Assembly (NCBI RefSeq): GCF_012928505.1
Contig: NZ_JABBJN010000038.1
Location: 1-55,051, forward strand
Source of the DNA: Achromobacter sp. Bel
GTDB taxonomy: Bacteria > Pseudomonadota > Gammaproteobacteria > Burkholderiales > Burkholderiaceae_B
Length of the DNA stretch: 55,051 bases
Reading direction: 5' to 3'
In this document: piece by piece, positions 10,283-21,032 of the stretch
How positions within the stretch are numbered: the first letter of the stretch is position 1
Layout of the letters: each line of letters opens with the position of its first letter
Position numbers and translations under genes: made by a program
The notes under the pieces: model-generated
Told to the model about the DNA's origin: nothing
Database searches by the model: none
What the model saw: only the letters and a program-made list of their open reading frames with translations

Positions 10283-10897
10283 ATGCGACACCTCATTACC
10301 GGCCGCGCCTGGCGTGGCTTGCTGCTGGCCTTGTGCGTATTGCTTGCCGCGTGCGGCGACCGGAATGTCGACTGGACGCTCTACAACGTGAAGGGCCACT
10401 TGCCCGACCTGAAATTCTCGTTGCCCGGCGCGGGCGGCAAGACGGTCAGCAGCGACGACCTAAAAGGCAAGACGGTGCTGCTCTTTTTCGGCTATGCCAG
10501 TTGCCCGGACATCTGCCCCACCACCATGGCGCAATTGACGGCGGTGCTGCAGAACCTGGGGGACAAGGCCCAAAACGTGCGCATCTTGTTCGTCAGCGTG
10601 GATCCGCACCGCGACACGCCCGACATCCTGCAGGCCTACGTCAACGCGTTCAACAACAATGCCATTGGCGTGACCGGCGACGAAAAGCAGATCGCCGACC
10701 TGGCCCGCCGCTACCGCGTGGCCTACCAGATCGAAAAGCCCCGCCCGGGCGACGACGCCGACATGTACGAAGTGACCCACAGCCGCGGCGTGTACATTTT
10801 CGACAACGAAGGTCGCGCGCGCCTGCTGGCCTCGGACACCGACAGCATCGAAGCCTTGACCAAGGACGTCCGCCAACTGATCGACCTGACCTCCTGA
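10283..10897 (+). CDS. SCO1/SenC-family copper-binding lipoprotein
   Basis: Periplasmic thioredoxin-fold protein that helps metallate the CuA site of cytochrome c oxidase. The N-terminus is a lipoprotein signal with lipobox LLAAC (Cys24). The copper/redox motif is CPDIC (Cys74 and Cys78) in GYASCPDICPTTMAQL, and the third ligand is His166 in VTHSRGVYIF. At 204 residues it has the usual length. No oxidase subunit gene is adjacent in this window. Confidence 0.94.
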   Translation: MRHLITGRAWRGLLLALCVLLAACGDRNVDWTLYNVKGHLPDLKFSLPGAGGKTVSSDDLKGKTVLLFFGYASCPDICPTTMAQLTAVLQNLGDKAQNVRILFVSVDPHRDTPDILQAYVNAFNNNAIGVTGDEKQIADLARRYRVAYQIEKPRPGDDADMYEVTHSRGVYIFDNEGRARLLASDTDSIEALTKDVRQLIDLTS

Positions 10898-10919
10898 CCC
10901 AGGCGGGGCAACGACGATG

Positions 10920-10939
10920 CGCCGCAACATGTTGCGGCG
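10920..10939. repeat. Perfect 20-base palindrome after the SCO gene
   Basis: A self-complementary 20-mer (CGCCGCAACA and its reverse complement) lies 22 bases after the SCO stop. It has no T-run. It may be a weak terminator or an operator for the small membrane protein gene that follows. Confidence 0.4.
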
Positions 10940-11032
10940 GTGCGCCACATACCAGTTGTTACAGCGGCGCGATTCGGAGCGTGAGTATCATCACAGCACA
11001 TTGCCCTTTTCCCCCTAGTAAGGAGTACGCGC

Positions 11033-11284
11033 ATGAGCTTCATCATCATGATCATCGTCGGGTTCATCGTGGGCCTGATCGCCCGGGCCGTCATGCCCGG
11101 AGACCAGAACATGGGAATCATCATGACCACCATCCTGGGCATCGTCGGCGCGGTCGTCGCCGGATTCCTGGGCCAGACGATGGGCTGGTACGCGGAAGGC
11201 GAACCCGCAGGCTGGATCGCCTCGGTGGTGGGTGCCATCATCGTGCTGTTCGTGGTCGGCATGATCGCCAAGAAGCGAACCTGA
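11033..11284 (+). CDS. GlsB/YeaQ/YmgE-family small membrane protein (transglycosylase-associated)
   Basis: 83-residue protein with three hydrophobic helices: IIMIIVGFIVGLIARAVMPG, then TTILGIVGAVVAGFLGQTMG, then WIASVVGAIIVLFVVGMIA, ending in a basic tail. This is the typical YeaQ/GlsB pattern with its glycine-rich helix packing and the GLIAR motif. Family members are often stress-induced, but the biochemical role is unsettled. A good AAGGAG site precedes the ATG and a strong terminator follows, so it is probably a single-gene unit. Confidence 0.9.
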   Translation: MSFIIMIIVGFIVGLIARAVMPGDQNMGIIMTTILGIVGAVVAGFLGQTMGWYAEGEPAGWIASVVGAIIVLFVVGMIAKKRT

Positions 11285-11310
11285 CGTTCGGCTAGGCAAG
11301 CATCAATGAG

Positions 11311-11341
11311 ACGGGCCGATCGAAAGATCGGCCCGTTTTTT
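11311..11341 (+). terminator. Intrinsic terminator
   Basis: An 11-bp perfect stem (11311-11321 with 11326-11336), a GAAA tetraloop and six Ts. It ends the GlsB-family transcript before the convergent efflux operon. Confidence 0.92.
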
Positions 11342-11456
11342 CTTGCCTATGCGGTGGTGGGTTCTTGGCCAAGTCGGCCATTGCGCCATCGCCGCTTGAT
11401 GGGTTGCGCGCTGGGCAAGCGAGTTCTTCGCCGAGGGCTCTCGCGCTTTACCCCTC

Positions 11457-12932
11457 CTACGAACCGCTGGGCGGCGTGGCTTGCGCGGTTACGGTGCGAT
11501 CGGTCCAGCCGCCGCCCAGCACCTTGTACAAGGTCACCAGGTTCGACAGGCGGGCCAGACGCGTGTCTACCAGCGCCTGCTGCGAGGTATACAGCGAACG
11601 CTGCGAATCCAGCACGCTCAGGTAGTCGTCGATGCCTTGGCGGAAACGCTGGTCGGACACGTCGTAGGCGCGCTGGTTGGCGTCGACCAGCAGGCGTTGC
11701 GCCTGGATCTGGTCGTCCAGCGTGCCGCGGCCGGCCAGGGCGTCCGCCACTTCGCGAAAGCCCGTCTGGATAGACTTCTCGTACTGCGCGACCTGGATGT
11801 TCTTCTGCACCTTCGCCAAGTCCAGGCCCGCCAGCAGCGAGCCGCCCGCGAAGATCGGCACGGTGATCTGGGGCACGAAGCTCCAGGCGCCGGAGCCGCC
11901 TTCAAACAGCCCGCCCAGGCTGGCGCTGGCGGTGCCCGCCTGGCCCGTCAGGCTGATGGTCGGGAAGAACGCCGCGCGCGCCGCGCCGATGTTGGCGTTG
12001 GCGCCCTTCAACTGGTGCTCGGCCGCGCGGATGTCCGGGCGCCGGGCCAGCAGGTCGGACGGCAGGCCCGCGGGCAAGGTGGTCGGCAACATGCCATCGT
12101 CCAGCTTGACGGCCTGATCCAGCGCCGCGGAGATTTCCGGCGACATGGGCTGGCCCACCAGCAGCGTCAGCGCATTGCGGTCTTGCGCGGCCTGGCGCGT
12201 GTATTGCGACAGGTTGCGCTGGGCCGTGCGCAGCGACACTTCGGCCTGGCTCAGATCCAGCGCGGTGGACAAGCCCTGGTCATAACTTTGCTGAGTGAGA
12301 TTGAAGGAATCCTCCTGGCTCTTCAGCGTATCGCGCGTCAGGCTCAGCAATTCCTGGTCGGCGCGCAACGTCAGATAGGCATTGGCCACCTCGGCAATCA
12401 GCGTCAGCTGGGTCGCCGTGCGGGTTTCGTCCAGCGCCAGATAGGACTCCAGCGCCTTGTCGTTCAGGCTGCGTATGCGGCCGAACAGGTCCAGCTCCCA
12501 GGCGGACATGGCGGCGCCCACCTGATAGCTGTGGCTGGTCGTGGCGCGGCCGCTTGACGACAGGTCAGCCGGCGTGCGCTGCGCCGATTCCTGGCCGGCG
12601 ATGCCCACGCTGGGCATCAGGTCGGCGCGCTGGATGCGGTACTGCGCCCTCGCCGCTTCCACGTTCAGGGCCGCCACGCGCAAGTCGCGGTTGTTCGCCA
12701 GCGACAGCTCGATCAGCTGTTGCAGAAGGGGGTCGCCGAAGAAGTCGCGCCAGCCGATATCCGCCGTGGACATTCCTTGCGCGGCCTGCGAGCCATCGGC
12801 CTTGTAGGCCGGACCTGTGGGATAGGCGGCGTCGACCGGCGCGTCCGGCCGTTCATACGTCGGCGCCAGCGAGCAGCCCGCCAGGGCCGCCGCCAGGGAA
12901 ACAGACAATAAAGTTCTCATCTGGAGTTTCAT
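11457..12932 (-). CDS. axyM: Outer-membrane efflux lipoprotein, OprM/NodT family
   Basis: Outer-membrane channel of a tripartite drug-efflux pump. The 491-residue protein starts with a lipoprotein signal ending LAGC (Cys20), then shows the two-fold repeated TolC-like helical barrel: RDLRVAALNVEAARAQYRIQ in the first half and RPDIRAAEHQLKGANANIGA in the second. It is the last gene of the efflux operon, and its ATG overlaps the pump stop by one base (TAATG). The symbol follows the Achromobacter MexAB-OprM-like system and is by resemblance and gene order; oprM would be the Pseudomonas name. Confidence 0.9.
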   Translation of the reverse strand: MKLQMRTLLSVSLAAALAGCSLAPTYERPDAPVDAAYPTGPAYKADGSQAAQGMSTADIGWRDFFGDPLLQQLIELSLANNRDLRVAALNVEAARAQYRIQRADLMPSVGIAGQESAQRTPADLSSSGRATTSHSYQVGAAMSAWELDLFGRIRSLNDKALESYLALDETRTATQLTLIAEVANAYLTLRADQELLSLTRDTLKSQEDSFNLTQQSYDQGLSTALDLSQAEVSLRTAQRNLSQYTRQAAQDRNALTLLVGQPMSPEISAALDQAVKLDDGMLPTTLPAGLPSDLLARRPDIRAAEHQLKGANANIGAARAAFFPTISLTGQAGTASASLGGLFEGGSGAWSFVPQITVPIFAGGSLLAGLDLAKVQKNIQVAQYEKSIQTGFREVADALAGRGTLDDQIQAQRLLVDANQRAYDVSDQRFRQGIDDYLSVLDSQRSLYTSQQALVDTRLARLSNLVTLYKVLGGGWTDRTVTAQATPPSGS

Positions 12933-15900
12933 TACGGTTGTCCTTCGGCAGGCACTTCCTGTGAGCCGTTGGCGCTGGTGTCGTGCTTGTCTTGGTTTTC
13001 GCTCATGCGCTTGACCTTGAACATGCGCAGCATGATCACGAAGAAGGCCGGGACGAAGAAGATCGCCAGGAACGTGCCCGTCAGCATGCCGCCGATCACG
13101 CCCGTGCCGATGGCGTTCTGGCTGCCCGACCCGGCGCCCGACGAGATCGCCAGCGGCGTCACGCCCAGGATGAACGCCAGGGACGTCATCAGGATGGGAC
13201 GCAGGCGCTGGCGGGCGGCGTGGATCGCCGATTCCGTCAGGCTGGCGCCGGCCTCGAAGTGTTCCTTGGCGAACTCCACGATCAGGATGGCGTTTTTGGC
13301 CGCCAGCCCCACGGTGGTAAGCAGCCCCACCTGGAAGTACACGTCATTGGACAAGCCCCGCATCAAGGTGGCCAGCAGCACCCCGATGATCCCCAGCGGC
13401 ACCACCAACATGACCGCGGTCGGGATGGACCAGCTTTCATACAGCGCCGCCAGGCACAGGAACACCACGATCAGCGAAATAGCGTAGAGCGCCGGCGCTT
13501 GCGAACCGGACAGGCGTTCTTCAAAGGACAGGCCCGTCCATTCGAAGCCCACGCCCACCGGCAGCTTGGCCGCCAACCGTTCCATTTCTTCCATGGCCGC
13601 GCCCGAGCTGTAGCCCGGCGCCGCCTGACCCTGGATGTTGTAGGACGGCACGCCGTTGTAGCGGTTCAGCTTCTGCGGGCCGAAGCTCCATGTCGCTTTC
13701 GAGAACGCCGAAAACGGCACCATGTCGCCCGCGTTGTTGCGCACATACCATTTATTCAGGTCTTCCGGCAGCATGCGCGACGACGCCTCGCCCTGCGCGA
13801 ACACTTTCTTCACACGGCCGCGGTCGATGAAGTCGTTGACGTACGAAGACCCCCATGCGGTGGCCAGCGTGCTGTTGATGTCCGACACGGCCACACCCAG
13901 CGCGCGCGCCTTCTCGCGGTCGATGTCCAGCTGGTACTGCGGCGCGTCTTCGATGCCGTTCGGACGCACGCCGATCAGCACGGGGCTTTTCGCGGCCTCT
14001 CCCAGCAACTGGTTGCGCGCGGCAAGCAGCTTTTCGTGGCCCACGCCGGCACGGTCCATCAGTTGGAAGTCAAAACCGGTCACGTTGCCCAGTTCCATCA
14101 CGGACGGCGGCGGCACCACGAACAGTTGCGCGCGGCGCTCGGTCTTGCCGAAATGCGCATTGGCGCGCGCCGCCACGGCAGCGGCCTTCAGCTTTGCGTC
14201 GCCGCGTTCTTCCCAGTCGCGCAGCTTGATGAACAGGATGGATGCGTTCTGGCCGCGGCCGCCGAAGTTGAAGCCATTGACCGCGAACACCGAAGTCACG
14301 GCGTCCTTTTCTTCGGTCAGCAGATACTTCGTGGCGTCGTCGATGACGGCCTTGGTGGCTTCGGCGGTAGCGCCAGCCGGCGTCTGGATCTGGGCGAACA
14401 AAATGCCCTGGTCTTCAGCCGGCAGGAACGCCGTCGGGATGCGGGTGAACAGCCAGCCCATGGCGATAACAAGCGCCAGGTACACCACCATCAGGCGCTT
14501 GGTGCGGTTCAGGCCGCGCGCCACGCTATTGGCGTAGCCGTTGCTGCTGCGTTCGAACGTGCGGTTGAACCAGCCGAAGAAGCCCCGCTTCGTGCCGTGA
14601 TGGCCCTTGGGAATGGGCTTGAGCAAGGTCGCGCACAAGGCCGGCGTGAACACGATGGCCACCAGCACCGACAGCACCATCGAAGAGACGATGGTGATCG
14701 AGAACTGGCGATAGATCACGCCCGTGGAGCCGCCGAAGAACGCCATCGGGATGAACACGGCGGCCAGCACCATGGCAATGCCGATCAGCGCACCGGTGAT
14801 CTGGCCCATGGACTTGCGGGTGGCCTGCTTTGGGGTCAGGCCCTCTTCGGCCATCACCCGTTCGACGTTCTCGACCACCACGATGGCGTCGTCCACCAGC
14901 AGGCCGATGGCCAGCACCATGCCGAACATCGTCAAGGTATTGATGGAATAGCCGAACGCGGCCAGCACACCGAACGTGCCCAGCAGCACCACCGGCACGG
15001 CCAGCGTGGGGATGATGGTGGCGCGGAAGTTCTGCAGGAACAGGTACATCACCAGGAAGACCAGAATGATGGCCTCCACCAGCGTCTTGAACACTTCATG
15101 GATCGACAGGCTGACGAACGGCGTCGTGTCGTACGGATAGACGACGTCCATGCCCGGCGGGAAGTACGGCTTCAGGTTGTTGATGGTGTCGCGCACCGCC
15201 TGCGCCGTGTCCAGGGCGTTGGCGCCCGGAGCCAGCTTGATCGCCAGGCCCGAGGCGGGCTTGCCGTTGTAGAAGCTGTCGATGGCGTAGGTCTGGCCGC
15301 CGAGTTCGATGCGGGAAACATCGCCCAGGCGCACTTGCGAGCCGTCGGCGTTGACCTTCAGCAGGATGCGGCCGAAGTCTTCGGCCTTCTCCAGGCGCGA
15401 CGGCCCGATAATGGTGGCGTTCAGCTGCTGCCCGCGCACGGACGGCAGGCCGCCCAATTGGCCGGACGACACCTGCACGTTCTGTTCCTTGATCGCCGCC
15501 ACCACGTCGACCGTGGTCAGCCCGTAGTTGACGAGCTTGGCGGGATCCAGCCAGATGCGCATCGCATACTGCGAGCCGAACAGCTGGAAGTCGCCCACGC
15601 CCTGTGTGCGGCTGATGGGATCCTGGACGTAGGATGCGACGTAGTCGGCCAGATCGTCCTTGGTCATCGTGCCGTCGGTGGACACAAAGCCCGCCACGAT
15701 CAGGAAGTTCTTCGTGGCCTTGGTAACGCGGATGCCCTGCTGCTGCACTTCCTGCGGCAAGAGCGGTTGCGCCAGCGCCAGCTTGTTCTGCACCTGCACC
15801 TGCGCCGTATCCGGGTTGGTGCCCTGCTTGAAGGTCAGCGTGATGGACATGCTGCCGTCAGAGTTGCTCTCCGACGAGATGTACTGCAAGCCGTCCAGCC

Positions 15901-16111
15901 CGTTCATCTGCTGTTCGATCACCTGCACCACGGTGTCCTGCACCGTCTGCGCGGATGCACCCGGGTACGTCACCGCGATGCCGATGGCCGGCGGCGCGAT
16001 GTTTGGGTATTGGGAGACCGGCAACTGCAGGATGGACAGCGCGCCGGCCATCATCAGCACGATCGCGATCACCCAGGCGAAAACCGGCCTATCGATAAAA
16101 AACTTTGCCAT
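12932..16111 (-). CDS. axyB: RND multidrug efflux transporter, inner-membrane pump (HAE1 family)
   Basis: Proton-driven pump of about 1059 residues, as for AcrB/MexB. It opens [17 protein letters not shown], has the porter-domain segments expected, and shows the paired aspartates of the proton relay in [18 protein letters not shown] in transmembrane helix 4. ATG 16111 gives the canonical N-terminus; upstream in-frame ATGs run back into the adaptor gene. Fourteen bases separate it from the adaptor gene. Likely substrates are beta-lactams, quinolones and chloramphenicol by family analogy; this is not shown by the sequence. Confidence 0.95.
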   Translation of the reverse strand: MAKFFIDRPVFAWVIAIVLMMAGALSILQLPVSQYPNIAPPAIGIAVTYPGASAQTVQDTVVQVIEQQMNGLDGLQYISSESNSDGSMSITLTFKQGTNPDTAQVQVQNKLALAQPLLPQEVQQQGIRVTKATKNFLIVAGFVSTDGTMTKDDLADYVASYVQDPISRTQGVGDFQLFGSQYAMRIWLDPAKLVNYGLTTVDVVAAIKEQNVQVSSGQLGGLPSVRGQQLNATIIGPSRLEKAEDFGRILLKVNADGSQVRLGDVSRIELGGQTYAIDSFYNGKPASGLAIKLAPGANALDTAQAVRDTINNLKPYFPPGMDVVYPYDTTPFVSLSIHEVFKTLVEAIILVFLVMYLFLQNFRATIIPTLAVPVVLLGTFGVLAAFGYSINTLTMFGMVLAIGLLVDDAIVVVENVERVMAEEGLTPKQATRKSMGQITGALIGIAMVLAAVFIPMAFFGGSTGVIYRQFSITIVSSMVLSVLVAIVFTPALCATLLKPIPKGHHGTKRGFFGWFNRTFERSSNGYANSVARGLNRTKRLMVVYLALVIAMGWLFTRIPTAFLPAEDQGILFAQIQTPAGATAEATKAVIDDATKYLLTEEKDAVTSVFAVNGFNFGGRGQNASILFIKLRDWEERGDAKLKAAAVAARANAHFGKTERRAQLFVVPPPSVMELGNVTGFDFQLMDRAGVGHEKLLAARNQLLGEAAKSPVLIGVRPNGIEDAPQYQLDIDREKARALGVAVSDINSTLATAWGSSYVNDFIDRGRVKKVFAQGEASSRMLPEDLNKWYVRNNAGDMVPFSAFSKATWSFGPQKLNRYNGVPSYNIQGQAAPGYSSGAAMEEMERLAAKLPVGVGFEWTGLSFEERLSGSQAPALYAISLIVVFLCLAALYESWSIPTAVMLVVPLGIIGVLLATLMRGLSNDVYFQVGLLTTVGLAAKNAILIVEFAKEHFEAGASLTESAIHAARQRLRPILMTSLAFILGVTPLAISSGAGSGSQNAIGTGVIGGMLTGTFLAIFFVPAFFVIMLRMFKVKRMSENQDKHDTSANGSQEVPAEGQP

Positions 16112-16125
16112 GCATGGCTCCCTGA

Positions 16126-17319
16126 TTACTGCTTGGCCGGCGCGGCATTCGCCGCCTGCGGCTGCTGCGTATTGGCGCCAGCTTCGGTAGCGACGACTTC
16201 GACGCCCGGCCGGACCATTTGCAGACCTTCCACGATGACCTTGTCGCCAGCGGCCAAGCCGTCGGTGACCAGCCACTTGTCGCCAATGGCGCGGTCGGTC
16301 TTCAATTCACGCAATTCGACCTGGTTCTTGGCATTGACCACCAGCGCCGTCGGCAAACCGCGCTGGTTGCGCGTCACGCCGCGTTGCGGCACCAGCAGGC
16401 CATCGGCGGCTACGCCGTCGGCCAGGCGGGCGCGCACGAACATGCCCGGCAGCAGGCGGCGGTCCGGATTCGGGAACACCGCGCGCAGCGTGATCGAGCC
16501 GGTGCCCTGGTCCACGGTCACTTCCGAGAACTGGAGCTTGCCGGTCTGCTTGTATTGCGAGCCGTCTTCCAGCGTCAGCGTCACCAGCGCGGCCTGCTCG
16601 CCGTCCGCCTTCTTCAACTGGCCGCTGGCCAGCGCGTCTTGCAAACGCAGCAGTTGAACGCTGGACTGCGTCACATCGACGTAGATCGGGTCGATTTGCT
16701 GCACCGCAGCCAACGCGCCCGTCTGGTTGGCCGTGACCAGCGCGCCCTCGGTCACCGAGGAACGGCCGATGATGCCGTCGATGGGCGACAGCACCTTGGT
16801 GTAGACCAGGTTGATGCGGGCCGTGTCCAACGCGGCCTTGGCCGACATCACGTCGGCGGCGGCCTGGTCGCGCGAGGCGACGGCGTTGTCATAGGTCTGC
16901 TGGCTGACGGCGCGCGTGGCCACCAGCGGCTTGTAGCGTTCGGCCAGCAGGGCGGCAGTCTTCTGCTGCGCCTGGGCGCGGGCAAGCGCCGCCTTCTGGC
17001 TGTCGACGCTGGCCTGGTAGAGCGCGGGATCGATCTGATAGAGCTGTTCGCCCGCCTTGACCTCGCCGCCTTCGGTGAACAGGCGCTTCTGGACGATGCC
17101 GTTGACCTGGGGCCGGACTTCGGCGACGCGGAATGCGGACGTGCGGCCCGGCAACTCGGTGGTCAGGGAAACGGGCTGCGTGGTCAAGGTCACGACCGAG
17201 ACTTGCGGCTTGCCCGCCTGCGGCGCGTCCTGCTTCTTGCCGCAGGCGGCCAGGGTGAGAGCCGATGCCGTCAGCGTGACGACCGCCGCGCTGCGCCACA
17301 TAGCGCTTTTCTTATTCAT
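16126..17319 (-). CDS. axyA: RND efflux periplasmic adaptor (membrane fusion protein)
   Basis: Periplasmic adaptor linking pump and outer-membrane channel. The 397-residue protein has a lipoprotein signal (LTLAAC, Cys26), a barrel-sandwich/lipoyl half [20 protein letters not shown], a coiled-coil hairpin rich in Ala/Gln, and the second half [23 protein letters not shown] 17319 is preferred, with a weak TTGGA upstream; ATG 17328 is also possible. First gene of the axyA-axyB-axyM-like operon, divergent from a LysR regulator. Confidence 0.93.
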   Translation of the reverse strand: MNKKSAMWRSAAVVTLTASALTLAACGKKQDAPQAGKPQVSVVTLTTQPVSLTTELPGRTSAFRVAEVRPQVNGIVQKRLFTEGGEVKAGEQLYQIDPALYQASVDSQKAALARAQAQQKTAALLAERYKPLVATRAVSQQTYDNAVASRDQAAADVMSAKAALDTARINLVYTKVLSPIDGIIGRSSVTEGALVTANQTGALAAVQQIDPIYVDVTQSSVQLLRLQDALASGQLKKADGEQAALVTLTLEDGSQYKQTGKLQFSEVTVDQGTGSITLRAVFPNPDRRLLPGMFVRARLADGVAADGLLVPQRGVTRNQRGLPTALVVNAKNQVELRELKTDRAIGDKWLVTDGLAAGDKVIVEGLQMVRPGVEVVATEAGANTQQPQAANAAPAKQ

Positions 17320-17344
17320 AGATTGCATTCCAAAAAAAATAGGG

Positions 17345-17427
17345 CCCCCACGCTGCACCCGCTTTCGCGGGCTTGCTGCCCCCAAAAGGGGGCCTTTTTG
17401 CCTGGGGACGGCCCGGCGGAAAAAAAA
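17345..17427. repeat. Tandem 83-base intergenic repeat, copy 1
   Basis: Begins CCCCCACGCTGCACCCGCTT. It contains three small inverted repeats: CCCGCTTTCGCGGG, GCCCCC-AAAA-GGGGGC followed by CTTTTT, and a GC-rich end with GACGGCCCGGCGG and an A-run. The middle hairpin with its T-run looks like an intrinsic terminator on the plus strand. Confidence 0.85.
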
Positions 17428-17510
17428 CCCCCACGCTGCACCCGCTTTCGCGAGCTTGCTCCCCCCCCAAAGGGGGCTTTTTTGCCTGGGGACGGCCCGG
17501 CGGCAAAAAA
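17428..17510. repeat. Tandem 83-base intergenic repeat, copy 2
   Basis: Direct repeat of copy 1, differing by a few substitutions and single-base length changes in homopolymers. It keeps the same hairpins, the T-run after the central stem and the A-run at the end. Similar hairpin-rich intergenic elements are common in Burkholderiales from memory. Confidence 0.85.
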
Positions 17511-17715
17511 CAGCCTGGCCGCGCCCGAGTCTGGCAAAGCAGTGCATCAATTGGGTGGGCTCGCGTTGAACACGCAGGGTGGGCGTAGTCGCATTGCTGC
17601 ATTGCGGAACTCGCATTCTGCGTTATCCCGCCCAGGAAACAAAGGGGCACATTAAGAAAACATCATTCCATTTATGGGACAATTCTTCACCCCCGCCATA
17701 TGACAGAATCTCGCC

Positions 17716-18639
17716 ATGAAACGCTTACAAGGCATGGAACTCTTCGTAGAGGTGGCCAAGACGCACAGTTTTAGCCGCGCGGCGGCGACGCTGGGCGTCC
17801 CCAAGTCCACCTTGTCTCGCCAGGTGGCCGAACTGGAGCGATCCGTCGGCCTGCGGCTGCTTAGCCGCACGACTCGCAAGGTGGAACTGACCGACGCCGG
17901 CCGGCTGTACTTCGAACGCTGCCAGCGCATCGTCGCCGAAGCGCAGATCGCCCATGAAGAACTGCAGAAGCTGGTCGATACGCCCGCCGGGCCACTGCGG
18001 GTGAACATGCCCGCGGATTTCGGCACGGACTTCCTGGCTGAATCGTTCATGGAGTTCTCCCGCCGCTATCCCGACGTCACGTTTTTCCTGGATCTTGCCA
18101 ATCCGGACCACGCGTCGCGCGTATTCCAGACCTGCGACATCTCCATCGAAATCGGCGACCTGCCCGACTCGACGCAGATTGCAAGGCTGCTGGGCATGCT
18201 GCCCGCCCACCTGTATGCCTCGCATGACTACCTGGACAAGCACGGCGAACCCCGGCACCCCAGCGACTTGACCCGCCACGAATGCATAGAGTTCCGCGCC
18301 GAAGGCGCTGGCCGCGTGACCCGCTGGCCGCTTTCCAACGGCGACCAGCACATCGAATTCACCCCGGGCAACCGGTTTTCGGTCAATGGCGTCGCCATGG
18401 CGCGCCGGCTGGCCATGCTGGGCGCGGGGATCGCGGTGCTGGTGGGCGGCCAGACGGCCGAACAGCAGTCAGGCCAATTGCGGCGCGTGCTGCCGGACTG
18501 GCAACTGGGGCCCTTCCCTGTCTACGCGGTCACCGAAACCCGGCTCCTGCCCGCCAAGACCCGGATCTTCATCGAATTCCTGATGGAGCGCCTGGGCAGC
18601 GACGGGCAAGCGAAGGATACCCCTGCTTTCATGAAATAA
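17716..18639 (+). CDS. LysR-family transcriptional regulator
   Basis: 307 residues with an N-terminal winged helix (MELFVEVAKTHSFSRAAATL, PKSTLSRQVAELERSVGLRL) and a two-lobed ligand domain starting near PLRVNMPADFGTDFLAESF. The CrgA/DsdC-like subgroup fits the spacing. It is divergent from the efflux operon, so control of that operon is likely by position; the inducer is unknown. Confidence 0.92.
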   Translation: MKRLQGMELFVEVAKTHSFSRAAATLGVPKSTLSRQVAELERSVGLRLLSRTTRKVELTDAGRLYFERCQRIVAEAQIAHEELQKLVDTPAGPLRVNMPADFGTDFLAESFMEFSRRYPDVTFFLDLANPDHASRVFQTCDISIEIGDLPDSTQIARLLGMLPAHLYASHDYLDKHGEPRHPSDLTRHECIEFRAEGAGRVTRWPLSNGDQHIEFTPGNRFSVNGVAMARRLAMLGAGIAVLVGGQTAEQQSGQLRRVLPDWQLGPFPVYAVTETRLLPAKTRIFIEFLMERLGSDGQAKDTPAFMK

Positions 18640-18671
18640 CGGGGTGCCGGAAACAGATTGAAAAATCTGTG

Positions 18672-18740
18672 GGCCGCCGACAGGGCGTGGCGGCCGCAAG
18701 AGGCCGAAGAATGGCGAGACCCCGCGAACAAAGCGGGGTC
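18672..18740. terminator. Paired hairpins between convergent lysR and pseudouridine synthase genes
   Basis: Two stems: 18672-18678 with 18689-18695, and 18718-18725 with 18733-18740 (GACCCCGC / GCGGGGTC, perfect). The second overlaps the stop codon of the minus-strand gene. There is no clear T-run either way, so termination strength is uncertain. Confidence 0.45.
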
Positions 18741-19470
18741 AGAACCCTTCGTCGTCGCGCAGATAGCGCCATTGGCCCAAGGGCAAGTCGCCCAGCGACA
18801 CGCGGCCGATGCGCACGCGCTTCAAACCCACCACCTTCAGGCCGACCAGTTCGCACATGCGGCGGATCTGGCGCTTCTTGCCTTCGCGCAGCACAAAACG
18901 CAGCTGGTCGTGGTTCTGCCACCGCACCTGGGCGGGCTTGAGTGCGCGGCCGTCCAGCGACAGGCCGTGATTCAGGAGGTCCAGGCCACGGTCCGACAGG
19001 TCGCCCTGCACGCGCACCAGGTATTCCTTGTCCACGCTGGAGTCTTCGCCGATCAAGTGCTTGGCGATGCGGCCGTCCTGGGTCAGTACCAGCAAGCCCT
19101 GGGAATCGATGTCCAGCCGGCCGGCGACGGCCAGCCCGTCCAGATGCGCGCGCTCGAAGCGCTGGGGCGCCCGGTCGCCCGCAAAGCGCGAGCGGGAATC
19201 GATCAGCGCCACCGCGGGCGTGTAGCCTTTTTCGGCCTGGCCGGACACGTAGCCGACCGGCTTGTTGATCAGGATCGTGACCCGCGAGGTCTGGCGCGCC
19301 TGGGCGGCGCGCTCAAGCGTGATGACCTGGTCGGGATAGGCCCGCGCGCCCAGTTCGGACACCACGGCGCCGTCCACGCGGACCCAGCCGCGTTCGATAT
19401 AGCTGTCGGCCTCGCGGCGCGAGCAGAGTCCGCGCTCGGACATGAGCTTGGAGATGCGTACTTTTTCCAT
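18739..19470 (-). CDS. rluF: rRNA pseudouridine synthase, RluF/RluB/RluE family
   Basis: Isomerises uridine to pseudouridine in 23S rRNA. The 243-residue protein has an S4 RNA-binding domain at the start ([20 protein letters not shown]), then the catalytic motif [14 protein letters not shown] with Asp120, and the C-terminal [18 protein letters not shown] signature. The S4 domain and short length match RluF-type enzymes, but RluB or a dual-specific tRNA/rRNA enzyme cannot be excluded. It stands alone between the LysR gene and the amidase operon. Confidence 0.87.
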   Translation of the reverse strand: MEKVRISKLMSERGLCSRREADSYIERGWVRVDGAVVSELGARAYPDQVITLERAAQARQTSRVTILINKPVGYVSGQAEKGYTPAVALIDSRSRFAGDRAPQRFERAHLDGLAVAGRLDIDSQGLLVLTQDGRIAKHLIGEDSSVDKEYLVRVQGDLSDRGLDLLNHGLSLDGRALKPAQVRWQNHDQLRFVLREGKKRQIRRMCELVGLKVVGLKRVRIGRVSLGDLPLGQWRYLRDDEGF

Positions 19471-19507
19471 GGCCGGTATTGTATGCGGACGCCCGCCGGC
19501 CTGCCGC

Positions 19508-21007
19508 TCAGGCCGACGGGTCGTAGTCGGACGGCGCCATGGGGTCCAGCGGATAAAGCGGGCGGCGGCGGCGTTCGTAGGGGAACAGCGAAAAATCCGA
19601 ACTGGTGACGCCCGCGCTGGCGCATTCCACCAGCGCCTGGGAAATGGGCTCGAACACCGGACGGCAATACATCCGGGACTTCACCAGCACGAAGCGGGCT
19701 CGCCGCGGATCCAGCCCCATGCTTTCGAACACGCCCAGGTCCCAGGGCTCGTGGGTGCGCTCGGTGATCACCAATTGCGCCGCGCCGATGTCCAGCACCG
19801 CGCTGCGGCCCATGCACGCCGTCTGCCCGGTATAGGTGGGGCCCGTGATGACGTATTGGCCGTCGGTCACCGCCCCCACCACGCCCTGCAGCCGCACCGG
19901 GGCCGCTGGGCGGCCGATGGCGGGAATCGGCCGCTTGTTGCCTACCAGGAGGTCCACCTGGGCGCCCTCGCCCGCTGCCGTCAAGGCCTCCACGGCCTCG
20001 GGGTCGCAGTACAGGCCCGCGACGATGCCCGTCAGCCCGGCGTCCACCGCGGCCATCAGCACCTCCATCGTGTCGCACGTGCCGCCGGACATGCAGTTGT
20101 CGCCATGGTCCAGCAGCAGCACCGGCTTGCCCGCCCCGCAGGCCAGTTCGACGGCCCGGGCCAGGGAGTCGGCCAAAGGCTCGCTGTCGTAGAAAAAGCC
20201 GTCGCGCGCCGCCCAGATGGCCTCTGCCATGCCGGCGGCAGCCTGCTCGGCCTGCGCCGGCTCGCCGCTCCCCACCACCACCACGCTCAGGCAAGGGTCC
20301 GGAATGTCCGCCAGGGCGAATCCGGCCAGCACGGACACGGCCAGCATGCCGGCGTCTTCAGCGCGCCTGGCCGCCTGCACGGCATCGCGCATGGCGCCTT
20401 GCGCCGTGGCGCTACGCAAGGTGTGCGTCATCAACGGCAGGCGGCGCCACGCCATCACTGGGCGCGGCCCGCCGTTGAGCCAGTCGAACAGGATGCGGCC
20501 CGCGTGCTCGCCGGTTTCGTACATGTCCACGTGCGGGTAGGTCTTGAAGCTGACAATGACATCGGCGTTGGCCATCATCTTGGGCGTGACGTTGCCGTGC
20601 AGGTCCAGCGCAACCGCGATCGGCACGTCGGGCGTCTGCTGGCGCAAGCGCTCCAGCAGGTCGCCTTCGCCGTCGTCGGTGCTTTCGACCGCCATGGCGC
20701 CATGCAGGTCCAGCAGGATCGCGCCGCATCCCCGCGCACCGGCTACGATCTCGTCGCAGAGCGTGCGATAGGCCTTTGCGTCCACACGGCCGCTGGGATA
20801 AGCGGTGGCGGACACCGGCGTGACCACCGACGCGCCGTTCGCCTCCGCCAGGTCGATGAACGCCGACATGGCCGTGCGCTTACCCTTGTTCTCTTCGTAG
20901 GCCGCGGCACCGAAGGCGGGGCCGTCGTTGCCGAACGCCGCCAATGGCGTCGGCACGGGCGAGAACGTATTGGTCTCGTGGTTCAAGCGGGCGATCATGA
21001 CTTTCAT
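19508..21007 (-). CDS. M81 family metallopeptidase (MlrC-like)
   Basis: 499-residue zinc-dependent hydrolase of the MlrC family, founded on the enzyme that degrades linearised microcystin. Visible motifs are NHETNTFSP (9-17), LDLHGAM (99-105), [11 protein letters not shown] (134-144) and [13 protein letters not shown], which hold the likely metal ligands. No signal peptide is seen, so it should be cytoplasmic. It is the last gene of the amidase operon, 25 bases after amiR. Microcystin itself is an unlikely substrate here; other peptide-like or amide compounds imported by the neighbouring transporter are more plausible. The exact reaction is unknown. Confidence 0.88.
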   Translation of the reverse strand: MKVMIARLNHETNTFSPVPTPLAAFGNDGPAFGAAAYEENKGKRTAMSAFIDLAEANGASVVTPVSATAYPSGRVDAKAYRTLCDEIVAGARGCGAILLDLHGAMAVESTDDGEGDLLERLRQQTPDVPIAVALDLHGNVTPKMMANADVIVSFKTYPHVDMYETGEHAGRILFDWLNGGPRPVMAWRRLPLMTHTLRSATAQGAMRDAVQAARRAEDAGMLAVSVLAGFALADIPDPCLSVVVVGSGEPAQAEQAAAGMAEAIWAARDGFFYDSEPLADSLARAVELACGAGKPVLLLDHGDNCMSGGTCDTMEVLMAAVDAGLTGIVAGLYCDPEAVEALTAAGEGAQVDLLVGNKRPIPAIGRPAAPVRLQGVVGAVTDGQYVITGPTYTGQTACMGRSAVLDIGAAQLVITERTHEPWDLGVFESMGLDPRRARFVLVKSRMYCRPVFEPISQALVECASAGVTSSDFSLFPYERRRRPLYPLDPMAPSDYDPSA

Positions 21008-21032
21008 TGTTTTCCTCTTTGCCGGCCGGTAG

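Larger units (their letters stand above)
17320..17715. other. Divergent regulatory region efflux operon / LysR
   Basis: These 396 bases carry no gene. The half nearest the efflux operon is a tandem pair of 83-base repeats (17345-17510). The half nearest lysR is unique, less GC-rich, and should hold both promoters and the LysR binding site; I could not fix a convincing -35/-10 pair or T-N11-A box. Confidence 0.5.

Noticed and set aside
10920..10939. Intrinsic terminator after the SCO gene
   Set aside because: It is a perfect palindrome but with no T-run and no loop space, so it is listed as a repeat only.
17345..17510. Tandem repeats as a CRISPR array or phage attachment pair
   Set aside because: Two adjacent copies with no spacers, no cas genes and no integrase; they are an intergenic hairpin repeat.
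19508..21007. Microcystin degradation pathway (mlr cluster)
   Set aside because: No mlrA, mlrB or mlrD-like genes accompany it; MlrC-family proteins are widespread with other roles.
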